Shown here: in pieces, positions 14,804-23,694 of the stretch | Layout: every line of letters begins with the position of its first letter | Position numbering within the stretch: the first letter of the stretch is position 1 | Assembly: GCA_020851255.1 (NCBI GenBank) | Contig: JADZDA010000046.1 | Location: 1 to 42,248 of the forward strand | DNA: 42,248 bases | Direction of reading: 5' to 3' | Source: Burkholderiales bacterium | GTDB taxonomy: Bacteria; Pseudomonadota; Gammaproteobacteria; Burkholderiales; Casimicrobiaceae | Notes under the pieces: model-generated | Told to the model about the DNA's origin: nothing | The model's input: only the letters and a program-made list of their open reading frames with translations | The model's database searches: none | Translations under genes and position numbers: made by a program

Positions 14804-17789
14804 TCTGGCGCTCCGCCCTGGGGTCGTAGAACACCGGGTTGGCGATCGTCGCGGGCAGCGTGCGACCGTCGCGCATCGACGCCCACACTCTCGCGCCGAT
14901 CCGCTTCGAGCCGCCTTCGATCAGCGCGAGCGCGATCGACCGGTCGAGCGTCGGGCTGAAATAGCTCGACGTCACGTGTCCCTGCATCTTCGCCGGGATC
15001 GCCGGCGACGGCTCGCCGACGATCTGCGCGCCTTCCGCGAGCACGACCCTCGGGTCGTCGCTCAGCAATCCGACCAACTGCTTGCGGTCCGCCCGCGCGG
15101 TGTCGCTGCGCGAGAGCGAGCGGCGACCGAGGAAGTCCTTGGTCGTCGCGACCATCCCGGACATTCCGAGATCGATCGGCGTCACCGATCCATCCGTGTC
15201 CTGCCCGACGATCACGAAGCCCTTCTCGGCGCGCAGCACGTGCATGGTCTCGGTGCCGTAAGGCGTGACACCGAGGTCGCGGCCCGCGTCGAAGACCGCC
15301 TCCCATACCCTGAGCGCGTCGGCCGCGGGGACGTTGACCTCGTAGCTCCGCTCCCCCGAGAAGCTGATCCGGAAGATCCGGGCCCGCGCCCCGGCGACCG
15401 TGCCCTCGCGATACGACATGAACGGGAACGCCGCGTCGTCGAGGTCGACGTCGTCGCAGATCCGGCGCAGCAACTCGCGGCTCTTCGGTCCCGCGATCGC
15501 GACGGTCGTCCAATGGTCGGTCACCGACGTCAGGTAGACCTCGAGGTCCGGCCACTCGGTCTGCAGCCACCGCTCCAGCCACGCGAGCACGCGCGCGGCG
15601 CCGCCGGTCGTCGTGTGCATCAGGTAGTGATGCTCGCCCAGTCGCACGGTCACGCCGTCGTCGAACACCATGCCGTTCTCGTCCAGCATGAATCCGTAGC
15701 GGGCGCGGCCGACTTCGAGCTTGCTCCAGGCGTTGCAGTAGACCCAGTTGAGCAGCTTCGCGGCGTCGGGTCCCTGGATGTCGATCTTGCCCAGCGTCGA
15801 GGCGTCGAGGACGCCCACGGCGTTGCGCGCCGCGAGCACCTCGCGCCGGACGGCGGCGTGCAGGTCCTCGCCGCCTTCCGGGAAGTACCACGGCCGCTTC
15901 CATTGGCCGACGTCCTCGAAACGCGCGCCCCGCGCGACGTGCCAGGCGTGGATCGGCGTCGTGCGCACCGGGTCGAACGCCTCGCCCAGCTCGACGCCGG
16001 CCAGCGCGCCGAAACTGACCGGCGTGTAGTTCGGCCGGAACGTCGTCGTGCCGACCTGCGGGATCGGCCTGCCCAGCGCCTGCGCGACGATGCCCATGCC
16101 GTTGATGTTGCCGGTCTTGCCCTGGTCGGTGCCGAAGCCCATCGCCGTGTAGCGCTTGACGTGCTCGATCGACTCGAACCCTTCGCGCAGCGCGAGCAGC
16201 AGGTCGCTCGCGGCGACATCGTTCTGCAGGTCGACGAATTGCTTGGGGGCGCGCGCCGGGCCCTTCGGATGCGGCACCAGCCACAGCGGACGGATCGAAC
16301 CGGGGTCGCGCGCCGCGATCGACGGCGCGGGAACGCCGGGGGTGTCGAACCCGGTCGCGCGCGCGGCGCTCGCGCCGGCATCGGCGCCCTGCGCCGCCGC
16401 CTCGCCCGAGGTCCGCGTGCCGTTGCACGCGCCCGCCGAACGCTCCGATTGCGCGGGAGCGCCGGGGACGAACGCGGCGAGCGTGTCGTCCCAGCGCGCC
16501 TTCGATCCGGCCTGCGCGTGCAGGTGGACGACCGGGCTCATGCCGCCGGACACGGCGAGCAGATCGCAGGCGAATTCGCTCGTCCCGCCCGCCAGCTCGC
16601 CGCGCGCGTCGATCGCGCCGACCCGCACGCCGGCGATCCGACGGCCGCCGCGGGCTTCGACGACGACGCTGCCCGATGCGATCGCGACGCCGAGCGCGCG
16701 GGCGCGCCCGGACAACGCACCGTCGGGCTCGGCGCGCGCGTCGACGACACGCACCGATGCGCCCGCCCGCGCGAGCGCGAGCGCCGCCTCGTAGCCCGCG
16801 TCGTTGTTGGTGAACAGGACCGCGTTCCGGCCCGGCAGCACCGCGTAGCGACGCACGTAGGTCGCGACCGCGCCGGCCAGCATCACGCCGGGCAGGTCGT
16901 TGCGCGCGAACACCAGCGGCCGCTCGTGCGCGCCGGTCGCGAGCACCACCGCCTTCGCGCGGACCTTCCACAGCCGCTCGCGGAAGACCGGGGCCTGCGA
17001 CGGCGGCAGGTGGTCCGCGCGCCGCTCGATCAGCGTGACGAGATCGTGGTCCTGGTAGCCGAACGCGGTCGTTCGCGCCAGCAGCGTGACCTCGGGCGAG
17101 GCGCGGAGCTTCGCCGCCGCTTCCTCGGCCCAGCGGGCCGCCGGTACGCCGCCGACGGTCTCGTCGCTCGACAGGAGCCAGCCGCCGGGCTCGCTCCCTT
17201 CGTCGCAGACGATGACGCGCGCGCCCGACGACGCCGCGGCCAGCGCCGCGCAGAGGCCGGCGACGCCGGCGCCGACGACCAGCACGTCGCAGTGCGCGTG
17301 GCGCTTCTCGTAGCGGTCCGGATCGGGTTCGGCCGGCGATGCGCCGAGGCCGCTCGCCGCGCGGATGTGCTTCTCGAAGAAATGCCACGCCCGCTGCGAC
17401 GCCATGAACGTCTTGTAGTAGAACCCCGCCGGGATCAGCCGCGAGAACCAGCCGCTCACCGCGCGCGCGTCGAACTCGACGCTCGGGCTCGCGTGCACGC
17501 TCGCCGCGACCAGCCCGTCGACGAGGCTCGCCTCGGTCATCCGCGCGTTGGGCACGGTGCGCGCGCCGTCGAAGAGCTGGACCAGCGCGTTCGGCTCCTC
17601 GACGCCGGCGGAGAGGATGCCGCGCGGCCGGTGGTACTTCCAGCTCCGCGCCACCAGCGCGACGCCGTTGGCGATCAGCGCCGAGGCGAGCGTGTCGCCG
17701 GGATGGCCTTCGTAGCGCCGGCCGTTGAACACGAAGGCGAGCTTGCGGCTCCGGTCGATGCGCCCCCCGGCGGGCAGCCGGGCGCTCAT
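14796..17789 (-). CDS. soxA: Sarcosine oxidase alpha subunit
   Basis: This 997-aa protein is the normal length for the alpha subunit. The N-terminus carries the ferredoxin-like FNGRRYEGHPGDTLASALIANG module and the HRPRGI motif. Around residue 165 is an NAD-binding Rossmann fold (DVLVVGAGVAGLCAALAAA), and the C-terminal 400 residues are a GcvT-like tetrahydrofolate-binding domain (ending in the SYFSPTLDRSIALALIEGG region). It accepts the methylene group from sarcosine onto THF to give glycine, H2O2 and 5,10-CH2-THF with SoxB. Its ATG overlaps the soxD stop by 4 bp (ATGA). Confidence 0.96.
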   Translation of the reverse strand: MSARLPAGGRIDRSRKLAFVFNGRRYEGHPGDTLASALIANGVALVARSWKYHRPRGILSAGVEEPNALVQLFDGARTVPNARMTEASLVDGLVAASVHASPSVEFDARAVSGWFSRLIPAGFYYKTFMASQRAWHFFEKHIRAASGLGASPAEPDPDRYEKRHAHCDVLVVGAGVAGLCAALAAASSGARVIVCDEGSEPGGWLLSSDETVGGVPAARWAEEAAAKLRASPEVTLLARTTAFGYQDHDLVTLIERRADHLPPSQAPVFRERLWKVRAKAVVLATGAHERPLVFARNDLPGVMLAGAVATYVRRYAVLPGRNAVLFTNNDAGYEAALALARAGASVRVVDARAEPDGALSGRARALGVAIASGSVVVEARGGRRIAGVRVGAIDARGELAGGTSEFACDLLAVSGGMSPVVHLHAQAGSKARWDDTLAAFVPGAPAQSERSAGACNGTRTSGEAAAQGADAGASAARATGFDTPGVPAPSIAARDPGSIRPLWLVPHPKGPARAPKQFVDLQNDVAASDLLLALREGFESIEHVKRYTAMGFGTDQGKTGNINGMGIVAQALGRPIPQVGTTTFRPNYTPVSFGALAGVELGEAFDPVRTTPIHAWHVARGARFEDVGQWKRPWYFPEGGEDLHAAVRREVLAARNAVGVLDASTLGKIDIQGPDAAKLLNWVYCNAWSKLEVGRARYGFMLDENGMVFDDGVTVRLGEHHYLMHTTTGGAARVLAWLERWLQTEWPDLEVYLTSVTDHWTTVAIAGPKSRELLRRICDDVDLDDAAFPFMSYREGTVAGARARIFRISFSGERSYEVNVPAADALRVWEAVFDAGRDLGVTPYGTETMHVLRAEKGFVIVGQDTDGSVTPIDLGMSGMVATTKDFLGRRSLSRSDTARADRKQLVGLLSDDPRVVLAEGAQIVGEPSPAIPAKMQGHVTSSYFSPTLDRSIALALIEGGSKRIGARVWASMRDGRTLPATIANPVFYDPRAERQNA

Positions 17790-18079
17790 GCCGCGCTCCC
17801 CGCCGCGCCGGCCGGCGCCGCTTCGCCGATCTTCCAGGTCGCGTGGAACCGGGTGGTCACCGTGTCGCGCAGCGCGTGGAACCAGCGGCCGCAGCCGCCC
17901 GCGTGGCGCCATTGCTCGTGGTGGACGCCCTTGGGATTGCGCCGGAAGAACACGTAGTCGCCCCACTCCTCGTCGGTCATCCGGTCGCTGTCGACCGGGC
18001 GCACGACGCCGCCTTCGCCGCCGTACGAGAACTCGGTCTCGGCGCGCGGGCCGCAATACGGACAGGTGATGAGCAGCAT
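17786..18079 (-). CDS. soxD: Sarcosine oxidase delta subunit
   Basis: This 97-aa zinc-binding small subunit has ITCPYCGPRAETEFSYGGE at the start, the DSDRMTDEEWGDYVFFRRNPKGVHHEQW core and the second metal-binding part HAGGCGRWF. The CPYC pair plus the later Cys and His supply zinc ligands. It lies between soxB (10 bp gap) and soxA (4 bp overlap) in the canonical B-D-A-G order. Confidence 0.95.
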   Translation of the reverse strand: MLLITCPYCGPRAETEFSYGGEGGVVRPVDSDRMTDEEWGDYVFFRRNPKGVHHEQWRHAGGCGRWFHALRDTVTTRFHATWKIGEAAPAGAAGSAA

Positions 18080-18089
18080 CGCTCGCTCC

Positions 18090-19334
18090 TCAGTGCGCGA
18101 CGGCGGCGGCGCCGTGCTCGTCGATCAGGTGGCCGGTGTGGAAACGGTCGAGCGTGAACGCGGCGTTCAACTCGTGCGGCCGGCCGTGCGCGACCGTGTG
18201 CGCCATCACCCAGCCCGACCCCGGCGTCGCCTTGAAACCGCCGGTGCCCCAGCCGCAGTTGATGAACAGCCCCCGGACCGGCGTGAGCCCGATGATCGGA
18301 CAGGCGTCGGGCGCGACGTCGACGATGCCGGCCCACTGGCGGTTCATCCGCACGCGCGAGAACAGCGGGAACATCTCGACGATCGCCTGCAGCGTGTGCT
18401 CGATCGTCTGGAAACTGCCGCGCTGGCCGTAGCCGTTGTACTGGTCGATGCCGGCACCGATGACGAGGTCGCCCTTGTCCGACTGGCTGATGTAGGCGTG
18501 GATCGCGTTGCTCATCACCACCGTCGGGAAGACCGGCTTCAGCGGCTCGCTGACCAGCGCCTGCAGCGGATGGCTCTCGATCGGCAGCCGGAAACCGGCC
18601 ATCGACGCGATCACGCTCGAATGGCCGGCCGCGACGACCGCCACCTTTCTCGTCCTGATGAACCCTCTCGCCGTGTCGACGCCCACGACGGCGCCGTTCT
18701 CGCGCCGGATCCCGGTGACCTCGCAGTTCTGCAGGATGTCGACGCCCAGCGCGTCGGCCGCGCGCGCGAATCCCCAGGCGACCGCGTCGTGGCGGGCGAC
18801 GCCCGCGCGACGCTGGTACGAGGCGCCGAGCACCGGGTAGCGCGTGTCCAGGTTGATGAACGGCACGATCGCCCGCACCTGAGCCGGCGTCAGCACCTCG
18901 GCGTCGACGCCGTTCAGCCGGTTCGCGTTGACGCGCCGCTCGATGTCGCGCATGTCCTGCAGCGAGTGGCCGAGGTTCATCACCCCGCGCTGGCTGAACA
19001 TCACGTTGTAGTTGATGTCCCGCGACAATCCCTCCCAGAGCTTCATCGACTTCTCGTAGAGGTGCGTCGCCTCGTCCCACAGGTAGTTGCTGCGCACGAT
19101 CGTCGTGTTGCGCGCGGTGTTGCCGCCGCCGAGATACCCCCGCTCGACGACCGCGACGTTGCGCACGCCGTGCTCCCTGGCGAGGTAGTACGCGGTCGCG
19201 AGCCCGTGACCGCCCGCGCCGACGACGACGACGTCGTACTCGCGTTTCGGCTCCGGCGAGCGCCACTGGCGCTGCCATCCTTCGTGGTGTCCGATCGCGT
19301 TGCGCGCGAGCGACCAGATCGAGAAACGTTGCAT
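18090..19334 (-). CDS. soxB: Sarcosine oxidase beta subunit
   Basis: This 414-aa flavoprotein of the DAO family holds the FAD site ([19 protein letters not shown]) and the substrate-oxidising centre. The [19 protein letters not shown] segment contains the His expected to carry covalently bound [20 protein letters not shown] is the C-terminal FAD-contact motif. The ORF track begins at 19388, but the ATG at 19334 follows GGAGG by 6 nt and gives the family N-terminus [13 protein letters not shown]. It is the first gene of soxBDAG, so the promoter lies in the 179-bp gap to the upstream regulator gene. Confidence 0.96.
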   Translation of the reverse strand: MQRFSIWSLARNAIGHHEGWQRQWRSPEPKREYDVVVVGAGGHGLATAYYLAREHGVRNVAVVERGYLGGGNTARNTTIVRSNYLWDEATHLYEKSMKLWEGLSRDINYNVMFSQRGVMNLGHSLQDMRDIERRVNANRLNGVDAEVLTPAQVRAIVPFINLDTRYPVLGASYQRRAGVARHDAVAWGFARAADALGVDILQNCEVTGIRRENGAVVGVDTARGFIRTRKVAVVAAGHSSVIASMAGFRLPIESHPLQALVSEPLKPVFPTVVMSNAIHAYISQSDKGDLVIGAGIDQYNGYGQRGSFQTIEHTLQAIVEMFPLFSRVRMNRQWAGIVDVAPDACPIIGLTPVRGLFINCGWGTGGFKATPGSGWVMAHTVAHGRPHELNAAFTLDRFHTGHLIDEHGAAAVAH

Positions 19335-19405
19335 CGAATGCCTCCGCGGACGTCGGGCGGGACCGCGCTCGCCCCGGGGATCGAGCATGCCGACCCGGAC
19401 GACGG

Positions 19406-19432
19406 AACGGCAATGCCGTTTGCGACATTATC
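19406..19432 (-). promoter_or_regulatory. soxBDAG promoter with operator-like palindrome
   Basis: On the minus strand GATAAT (19427-19432) is a 5-of-6 -10 box with no recognisable -35, as expected of an activator-dependent promoter. Immediately downstream, AACGGCAATGCCGTT (19406-19420) is a perfect palindrome with 7-bp arms and a one-base centre, covering the predicted start. It is a good candidate binding site for a regulator of the operon, probably but not certainly the adjacent GlxA-type protein. Confidence 0.55.
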
Positions 19433-19513
19433 CGTGCTGTTTGCGGTGCCCGTCGACGGCGCGCAGGTCCGGCGCGAACATCGCCGTCGGTGCGGTCCGG
19501 CTGGTGCGGAAAT

Positions 19514-20521
19514 TCAGGGACCGGCCCTGCGCAGGGCCCGGGGGTTCGCCCCGAACGTCCGCCGCACCGCGCGCGCGAATCCCGACGCGTCGTGGTACCC
19601 GCACTGCAACGCGACCTCGGTCACGTCGAGGTCGGTGTGCTGCAGGAGCCAGCGCGCCCGCCTCAGCCGCAACTGCTGCCGGTAATCCGCGGGGCTCAGG
19701 CCCACGTCCGCCCGGAAGCGGCGCTCGAGCTGGCGCCGCGAGACGCCGAGCGGCGCGCAGAGCGCGTCGGTGGTCGCCGGCGCGGCGAGCCGCTGCTCGA
19801 TCAGGAGCATCGCCTTGCGCACGACACTGTCGGTCGCGCGCTCGGTGACGACCGCCTCCGGCTGCAGCGTGCGCGAGGGCATCGGCTCGTCCTCGATCAT
19901 GATCCTGAGCGCCTTGACCGCGCTGGCGCGGCCGATCGCGCGCTCGATCAGCGTGGCCGCGAGGTGCACGACGCTCGTCCCCCCGGCGCAGGTCATCCGG
20001 TCGCGGTCGATGACGAACATCTGGTTCGACACGACGCGCACGTGCGGGAATTCGGCTTCGAACTCCTCGCGGTGGAACCACGAGACACAGGCGAGGTGCC
20101 CGTCGAGCAGGCCCGCGCGCGCGAGCACGAACGACCCGGTGCACAGGCCGATCAGCGGAACCCCGCGCGCGGCGGCGGCGCGCAGGAAACCGGTGACCGC
20201 GGCGGGGATCTTCTGTCCGCCGTGCAGCAGCCCGCCGACGACCGCGACCGCGTCGTACGCGTCGGGCCGGTCGAGCGGTGCGGTCGGCGCGACCGACGCG
20301 CCGCAGCTCGAGACGACCGGGACGTCGTCGGCGCCGAGGATCGCCCAGCGGCACGACCGCTGGCGGCTGCGGTCGCCCTCGTCCGCGGCCAGGCGCAGGG
20401 CGTCGACGAACCCGGCGAACGCGGTCAGCGTGAACCGCGGCGCGAGCACGAAGGCGATCGAGAGTCGGGGCGGGCCGGCGACCTCCGGCACCGGCTGGCG
20501 GCGGCGACGCGGCTTGCGCAC
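19514..20521 (-). CDS. GlxA-family transcriptional regulator (AraC with DJ-1/PfpI domain)
   Basis: This 335-aa protein has an N-terminal class I glutamine-amidotransferase-like domain (LSIAFVLAPRFTLTAFAGFVDALRLA ... LIGLCTGSFVLARAGLLDG). A C-terminal pair of AraC helix-turn-helix motifs follows (DALCAPLGVSRRQLERRF and LDVTEVALQCGYHDASGFARAVRRTFG). Family members GbdR, CdhR and SouR of Pseudomonas control glycine betaine, carnitine and sarcosine use, so its position directly before soxBDAG makes it the likely activator. The GTG at 20521 lies 2 bp after the GNAT stop (coupling). No good ribosome-binding site is visible, so the start is uncertain. Confidence 0.9.
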   Translation of the reverse strand: MRKPRRRRQPVPEVAGPPRLSIAFVLAPRFTLTAFAGFVDALRLAADEGDRSRQRSCRWAILGADDVPVVSSCGASVAPTAPLDRPDAYDAVAVVGGLLHGGQKIPAAVTGFLRAAAARGVPLIGLCTGSFVLARAGLLDGHLACVSWFHREEFEAEFPHVRVVSNQMFVIDRDRMTCAGGTSVVHLAATLIERAIGRASAVKALRIMIEDEPMPSRTLQPEAVVTERATDSVVRKAMLLIEQRLAAPATTDALCAPLGVSRRQLERRFRADVGLSPADYRQQLRLRRARWLLQHTDLDVTEVALQCGYHDASGFARAVRRTFGANPRALRRAGP

Positions 20522-20523
20522 GG

Positions 20524-21078
20524 TCAGTCGACGAGCGTCTTGAACATGACGTGGGCGTCGACGTAGCCCAGCCGCGCGTGCCGGAAGGCGCCCGGCAGAG
20601 TGCCGACCACGTCGAATCCCAGCCGCCGCCACAGCGCGACCGCGGTTTGGTTGGTCGACACGACGAGATTGAACTGCATCGCGCGAAAACCGAGACGACG
20701 CGCCTCGGCCTGCGAGTGCTCGCACATCGCGGTCGCGACGCCGCAGCCGCGCGCCTCGGGCGCGACCACGTAGCCGGCGTTGGCGACATGCGACCCCGGT
20801 CCCGGCTGGTTCGGCTTGAGGGCGTAGGTGCCGACGACCCGTCCCCCGCCGTCGCCATCGCCATCGACGCAAGCGACGAAAGTCGCCTGCGGCGTCTTGA
20901 TCCACGCGCGCCGGATCTCCTCGTCGTCAAGGTCCGGTGGGTACGCGTAGGTGTCGCCGGACGCGAAGGTCGCCCGCAGCATCGCGAGCACCGGCGGCCA
21001 GTCGCCTTCGGTGTAGCGGCGTACTCGCAGCGACGGTCCGCGCCGCCGGTCGCTGTCCTCGACATGCACGGCGCTCAT
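20524..21078 (-). CDS. GNAT-family N-acetyltransferase
   Basis: This 184-aa single GNAT domain shows VVGTYALKPNQPG, the acetyl-CoA pyrophosphate loop APEARGCGVATAMCEHSQAEARRLG (R/Q-x-x-G-x-G/A type) and FNLVVSTNQTAVALWRRLGF. It resembles the L-amino-acid/phosphinothricin-type acyltransferases (with HARLGYVDAHVMFKTL at the end). The acceptor is unknown. It overlaps the ankyrin gene by 4 bp (ATGA) and runs to within 2 bp of the GlxA-type gene, so all are probably co-expressed. Confidence 0.9.
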   Translation of the reverse strand: MSAVHVEDSDRRRGPSLRVRRYTEGDWPPVLAMLRATFASGDTYAYPPDLDDEEIRRAWIKTPQATFVACVDGDGDGGGRVVGTYALKPNQPGPGSHVANAGYVVAPEARGCGVATAMCEHSQAEARRLGFRAMQFNLVVSTNQTAVALWRRLGFDVVGTLPGAFRHARLGYVDAHVMFKTLVD

Positions 21079-21806
21079 CGAATTCCGGACCGCCGCCCGG
21101 CGAGCAACCGCGCGAGTACTGCCGCTCCCTCGGCCAATACGGCGCCCTGCAGATCCGATGCCGCGTCGACGCGCGCGCGCACCGTATCGTTCTGGTTCGT
21201 ACAGAACCGCTGCCAGATCCGTCTGGCGGCGTCGGGATCGGGCACCGCACCCGCAGCCTCCAGGAGCTCGCGCGTCCTGCGGTAGGGGTTCGTCTCGGCC
21301 TCGACGTAACAAGGTTGCACGACCATCAGCGGCACCCACATGAACGGATCGTCGAGGATCTGCGGATTGCAGACCCAGGCACTCTGGCGCAGCGCCAGGC
21401 TCGCCAGAGTCCACGCCGTCGCGCCGGTCCTGTCGACCTCGCCGATCGACGCGCGCACCCGGGGTGACTGGAGCAAGGTGCTGGTGACCCGCGCGTAGCC
21501 GGCCGCGGCGGCCGCCATCAGGGGCGTCTGCCCCGCGAGGCTCTTCTCGACGACGCCGTCCGGATCACCGACGATCGCGCGCGCCATCTCCATCGCGGCC
21601 CCGCGCTCCGCCTTGTCGAGGTCGGCGTGTCGTCCGGACGTTTCGCCCACCACGTACATGCTCTGCCTCAGCGCCGCGAGTATCGCGTGTGGTCTGCGTG
21701 GAGCGTCGGCGGCGCATGCCATGGTCGCGGGCAGCAGCGCGACGAGTCCGACCGTTCGCGCGTTGCGCGCGACGCGCGCCGGAACTTCCACGCGATTCCT
21801 CTCCAT
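21075..21806 (-). CDS. Exported ankyrin-repeat-like protein
   Basis: This 243-aa protein has a hydrophobic N-terminal signal (ARTVGLVALLPATMACAAD) and one and a half ankyrin-like units: GQTPLMAAAAAGYARVTSTLLQSP followed by GATAWTLASLALRQ. The rest is poorly defined and contains a few Cys (VCNPQ, QPCYVEAE, FCTNQND) that could pair in the periplasm. The role is unknown. It shares a TGATG junction with the upstream PLP-enzyme gene and an ATGA junction with the GNAT gene, so it is locked into that operon. Confidence 0.75.
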   Translation of the reverse strand: MERNRVEVPARVARNARTVGLVALLPATMACAADAPRRPHAILAALRQSMYVVGETSGRHADLDKAERGAAMEMARAIVGDPDGVVEKSLAGQTPLMAAAAAGYARVTSTLLQSPRVRASIGEVDRTGATAWTLASLALRQSAWVCNPQILDDPFMWVPLMVVQPCYVEAETNPYRRTRELLEAAGAVPDPDAARRIWQRFCTNQNDTVRARVDAASDLQGAVLAEGAAVLARLLAGRRSGIR

Positions 21807-22921
21807 CACCCTACCGCCCCCCGCGCCGCCACCGGCCAGACGTGTTCGACCCGGTCGCCGCGGAAGGCGACGACCCAGTCGTAAAGGTTCACCGTCGGGT
21901 CGCAATGGCCGGGAACGAGCCACACGCGCTCGCCGAGCGCAGGGCGCGCCGCGCCGGCCGCGAGTTCGAGAACGCCGTGCTCGTCGGACGCCTTGCGATA
22001 GACGAGATCGCCGCGACCGTGGACCAGCGGCGGTCCCGAGTCGAACGAAAACGCCTTCAGGCCCGCGTCGCAGATCGCCTTGTCCGACACCGGCACGCTC
22101 ATGACCGCCGCCAGCACGAACAGCGAATGACCGAAGCGCAACTCGGCCGCGCCCGGCGTGTTGCGGGCGTAGTCGACGTCCATGAACGCGTAGGAGCCGG
22201 CCTGCAGTTCGTTCCACACGCCGGACGCGGCCTCGTGCTCCCAGGTGCCGGTGCCCGCGCCGGTGACGATCGGCACGGCGATGCCGGCGCCCTCGACGAT
22301 CGCGCGCGTGCGCCGGGTCCGCTCGGCGGCGGCCGCGATCGCGTCGCGGCGCTCGTCCGGTGAGCGCAGGTGTTGCGCCGCGCCCTGGTAGCAATGCAGG
22401 CCGGCGAATCGCAATCCGTCGTGCGCCTCGATCGCCGTGGCGAGCTCGAGCGCCGGCTCGCCCGGCGGCACGCCGCAACGGCCGGCACCGACGTCGACCT
22501 CGACATAGGCGTCGATCGTGACGCCGGCGTGCGCGGCAGCCTGCGCGAGCGACGCGATCGCGTGCGCATCGTCGACCAGCACGCCGATGCGCGCCTGCCG
22601 CGCCAGAGCGGCGAGACGCGCGAGCTTCGACGGCGCGACGACCTCGTTGGTGACGAGCACGTCGGCGATCCCGGCCTCGACGAACGCGGCGGCCTCGTCG
22701 ACCTTCTGGCAGCAGACGCCGACCGCGCCGCGCGCGAGCTGCGCGTGCGCGATCGCCGGCGTCTTGTGCGACTTCGCGTGCGGCCGCAGACGCAGCCCGC
22801 GGGCGGCCACCGCGTGCGCGAGCGTGTCGAGATTGCGTTCGAAGACGTCGAGGTCCAGGACGAGCGCGGGCGTCTCGACGGCGTCGACGGGATCGCCGGG
22901 GCGGGCGGGGGCGCGTTGCAT
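21806..22921 (-). CDS. DSD1-family PLP enzyme (D-threonine / 3-hydroxyaspartate aldolase-like)
   Basis: This 371-aa fold-type III (alanine racemase-like) enzyme starts with VETPALVLDLDVFERNL and has its PLP lysine in RPHAKSHKTP (K50). The C-terminal PGHCDPTVN supplies the His and Cys metal ligands seen in D-serine dehydratase/D-threonine aldolase (DSD1/DTA) and beta-hydroxyaspartate aldolase (BhcC). It would cleave or dehydrate a D-3-hydroxy amino acid, giving glycine if an aldolase. That fits the downstream glycine-producing soxBDAG. Specificity is not decided by sequence alone. Confidence 0.88.
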   Translation of the reverse strand: MQRAPARPGDPVDAVETPALVLDLDVFERNLDTLAHAVAARGLRLRPHAKSHKTPAIAHAQLARGAVGVCCQKVDEAAAFVEAGIADVLVTNEVVAPSKLARLAALARQARIGVLVDDAHAIASLAQAAAHAGVTIDAYVEVDVGAGRCGVPPGEPALELATAIEAHDGLRFAGLHCYQGAAQHLRSPDERRDAIAAAAERTRRTRAIVEGAGIAVPIVTGAGTGTWEHEAASGVWNELQAGSYAFMDVDYARNTPGAAELRFGHSLFVLAAVMSVPVSDKAICDAGLKAFSFDSGPPLVHGRGDLVYRKASDEHGVLELAAGAARPALGERVWLVPGHCDPTVNLYDWVVAFRGDRVEHVWPVAARGAVG

Positions 22922-22995
22922 CGGGATGCGGCCGGAAGGATGCCCGCTGACGGCGGGCGGTCGCGCCAGTATCGCCTATCGGCCCCGAATCCGGG

Positions 22996-23233
22996 AGCGC
23001 GCTGCGAAGCCGTGCAGGCAGGCGGGCTCGTGGCGTACGGCGCGAGCCTCTCCGACCGGATCGGGCGTGCGACCGTCTGCGCGGATCGGATCCTGAAAGG
23101 CGCGCGACCGTCGGAGCTGCCGGTCGAGCAGCGGACCACCGTCGAGCGGGGCATCAACCTGAAGACCGCAAAGGCGCCCGGCCTAGCCATCCCGCCATCG
23201 GTGCTCGTGCTGGCGGATGACGTGATCCAGTAA
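22996..23233 (+). pseudogene. C-terminal remnant of an ABC substrate-binding protein
   Basis: About 75 codons in the frame ending at the TAA at 23231 match the tail of the same binding-protein family as the relic at 8701-8997: AVQAGGLVAYGASLSDRIGRATVCADRILKGARPSELPVEQ, then NLKTAKAPGLAIPPSVLVLADDVIQ. No start codon, signal peptide or upstream domain is present; the sequence before it is the divergent start region of the DSD1-type gene. The substitutions GINLKTAKAPG for the usual VINLKTAKALG also suggest decay. Confidence 0.75.
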
Positions 23234-23350
23234 CCGGAATGTCCCGGGTGCTTCGCGATCTGCGAAACGTCCGCGACGGTCGCCGCTACAGACGCCCCGG
23301 GGCCGCGCGACTCGACGCGACAAGCCGCGCCGGCCCCCGGCAGGGATAGC

Positions 23351-23617
23351 CTAGGCCGCGCCCTTCTTCCCGGCGGCCGCCTTGTTCTGCTTCGCGTCCT
23401 GCCTGCCAAGCTCCTCCTTGGTCGGCTTGACCTTTTTCACTTTTTCCGACTTGACCTTTTCCTTCTTGACCTTTTCCTTCTTCACTTTCTCCCTCTTCAC
23501 GACCGGCCCCGCCAATGCCAGCTTGGCCTGCTTCTTGGCCTGCTTGGCGGCGACCTCGAGATGCTTCCTGGTCTTCTGGCGCTGCCGCCTGGCTTTCAGC
23601 GTCGACGCGTGACTCAT
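23351..23617 (-). CDS. Small Lys-rich protein with KVKKE repeats
   Basis: An 88-aa, very basic protein (about a third Lys) starting MSHASTLKARRQRQKTRKHLE and containing four 5-residue units of the type EKVKK. The ATG at 23617 has GGAGG 5 nt upstream, which supports real translation. The sequence is predicted to be a charged helix or disordered and resembles histone-H1-like or nucleoid/RNA-binding tails. A family with a known function was not recognised. Confidence 0.7.
   Translation of the reverse strand: MSHASTLKARRQRQKTRKHLEVAAKQAKKQAKLALAGPVVKREKVKKEKVKKEKVKSEKVKKVKPTKEELGRQDAKQNKAAAGKKGAA
23436..23495 (-). repeat. Four tandem 15-bp units inside the Lys-rich gene
   Basis: Units run 23436-23450, 23451-23465, 23466-23480 and 23481-23495; the two central ones are identical (TTGACCTTTTCCTTC) and the outer ones differ at a few positions. 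Each unit encodes five residues (EKVKK type). Copy number could change by slippage without shifting the frame. Confidence 0.9.
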
Positions 23618-23694
23618 GGGAACCTCCGATGGATGAACGGTTGAATTCGGCCTCAGTTTGACTCGATTTCGCGTCTTTGGCCAACTGACCGCAG

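Noticed and set aside
14712-17957. 1081-codon ORF on the plus strand opposite soxA
   Set aside because: A shadow frame of high-GC coding DNA: composition is Arg/Ala/Asp-rich with no domain, while soxA on the other strand is a full, recognisable protein.
23436-23495. Tandem 15-bp repeats considered as a CRISPR array or origin iterons
   Set aside because: No unique spacers; units are contiguous and in frame inside a coding sequence.
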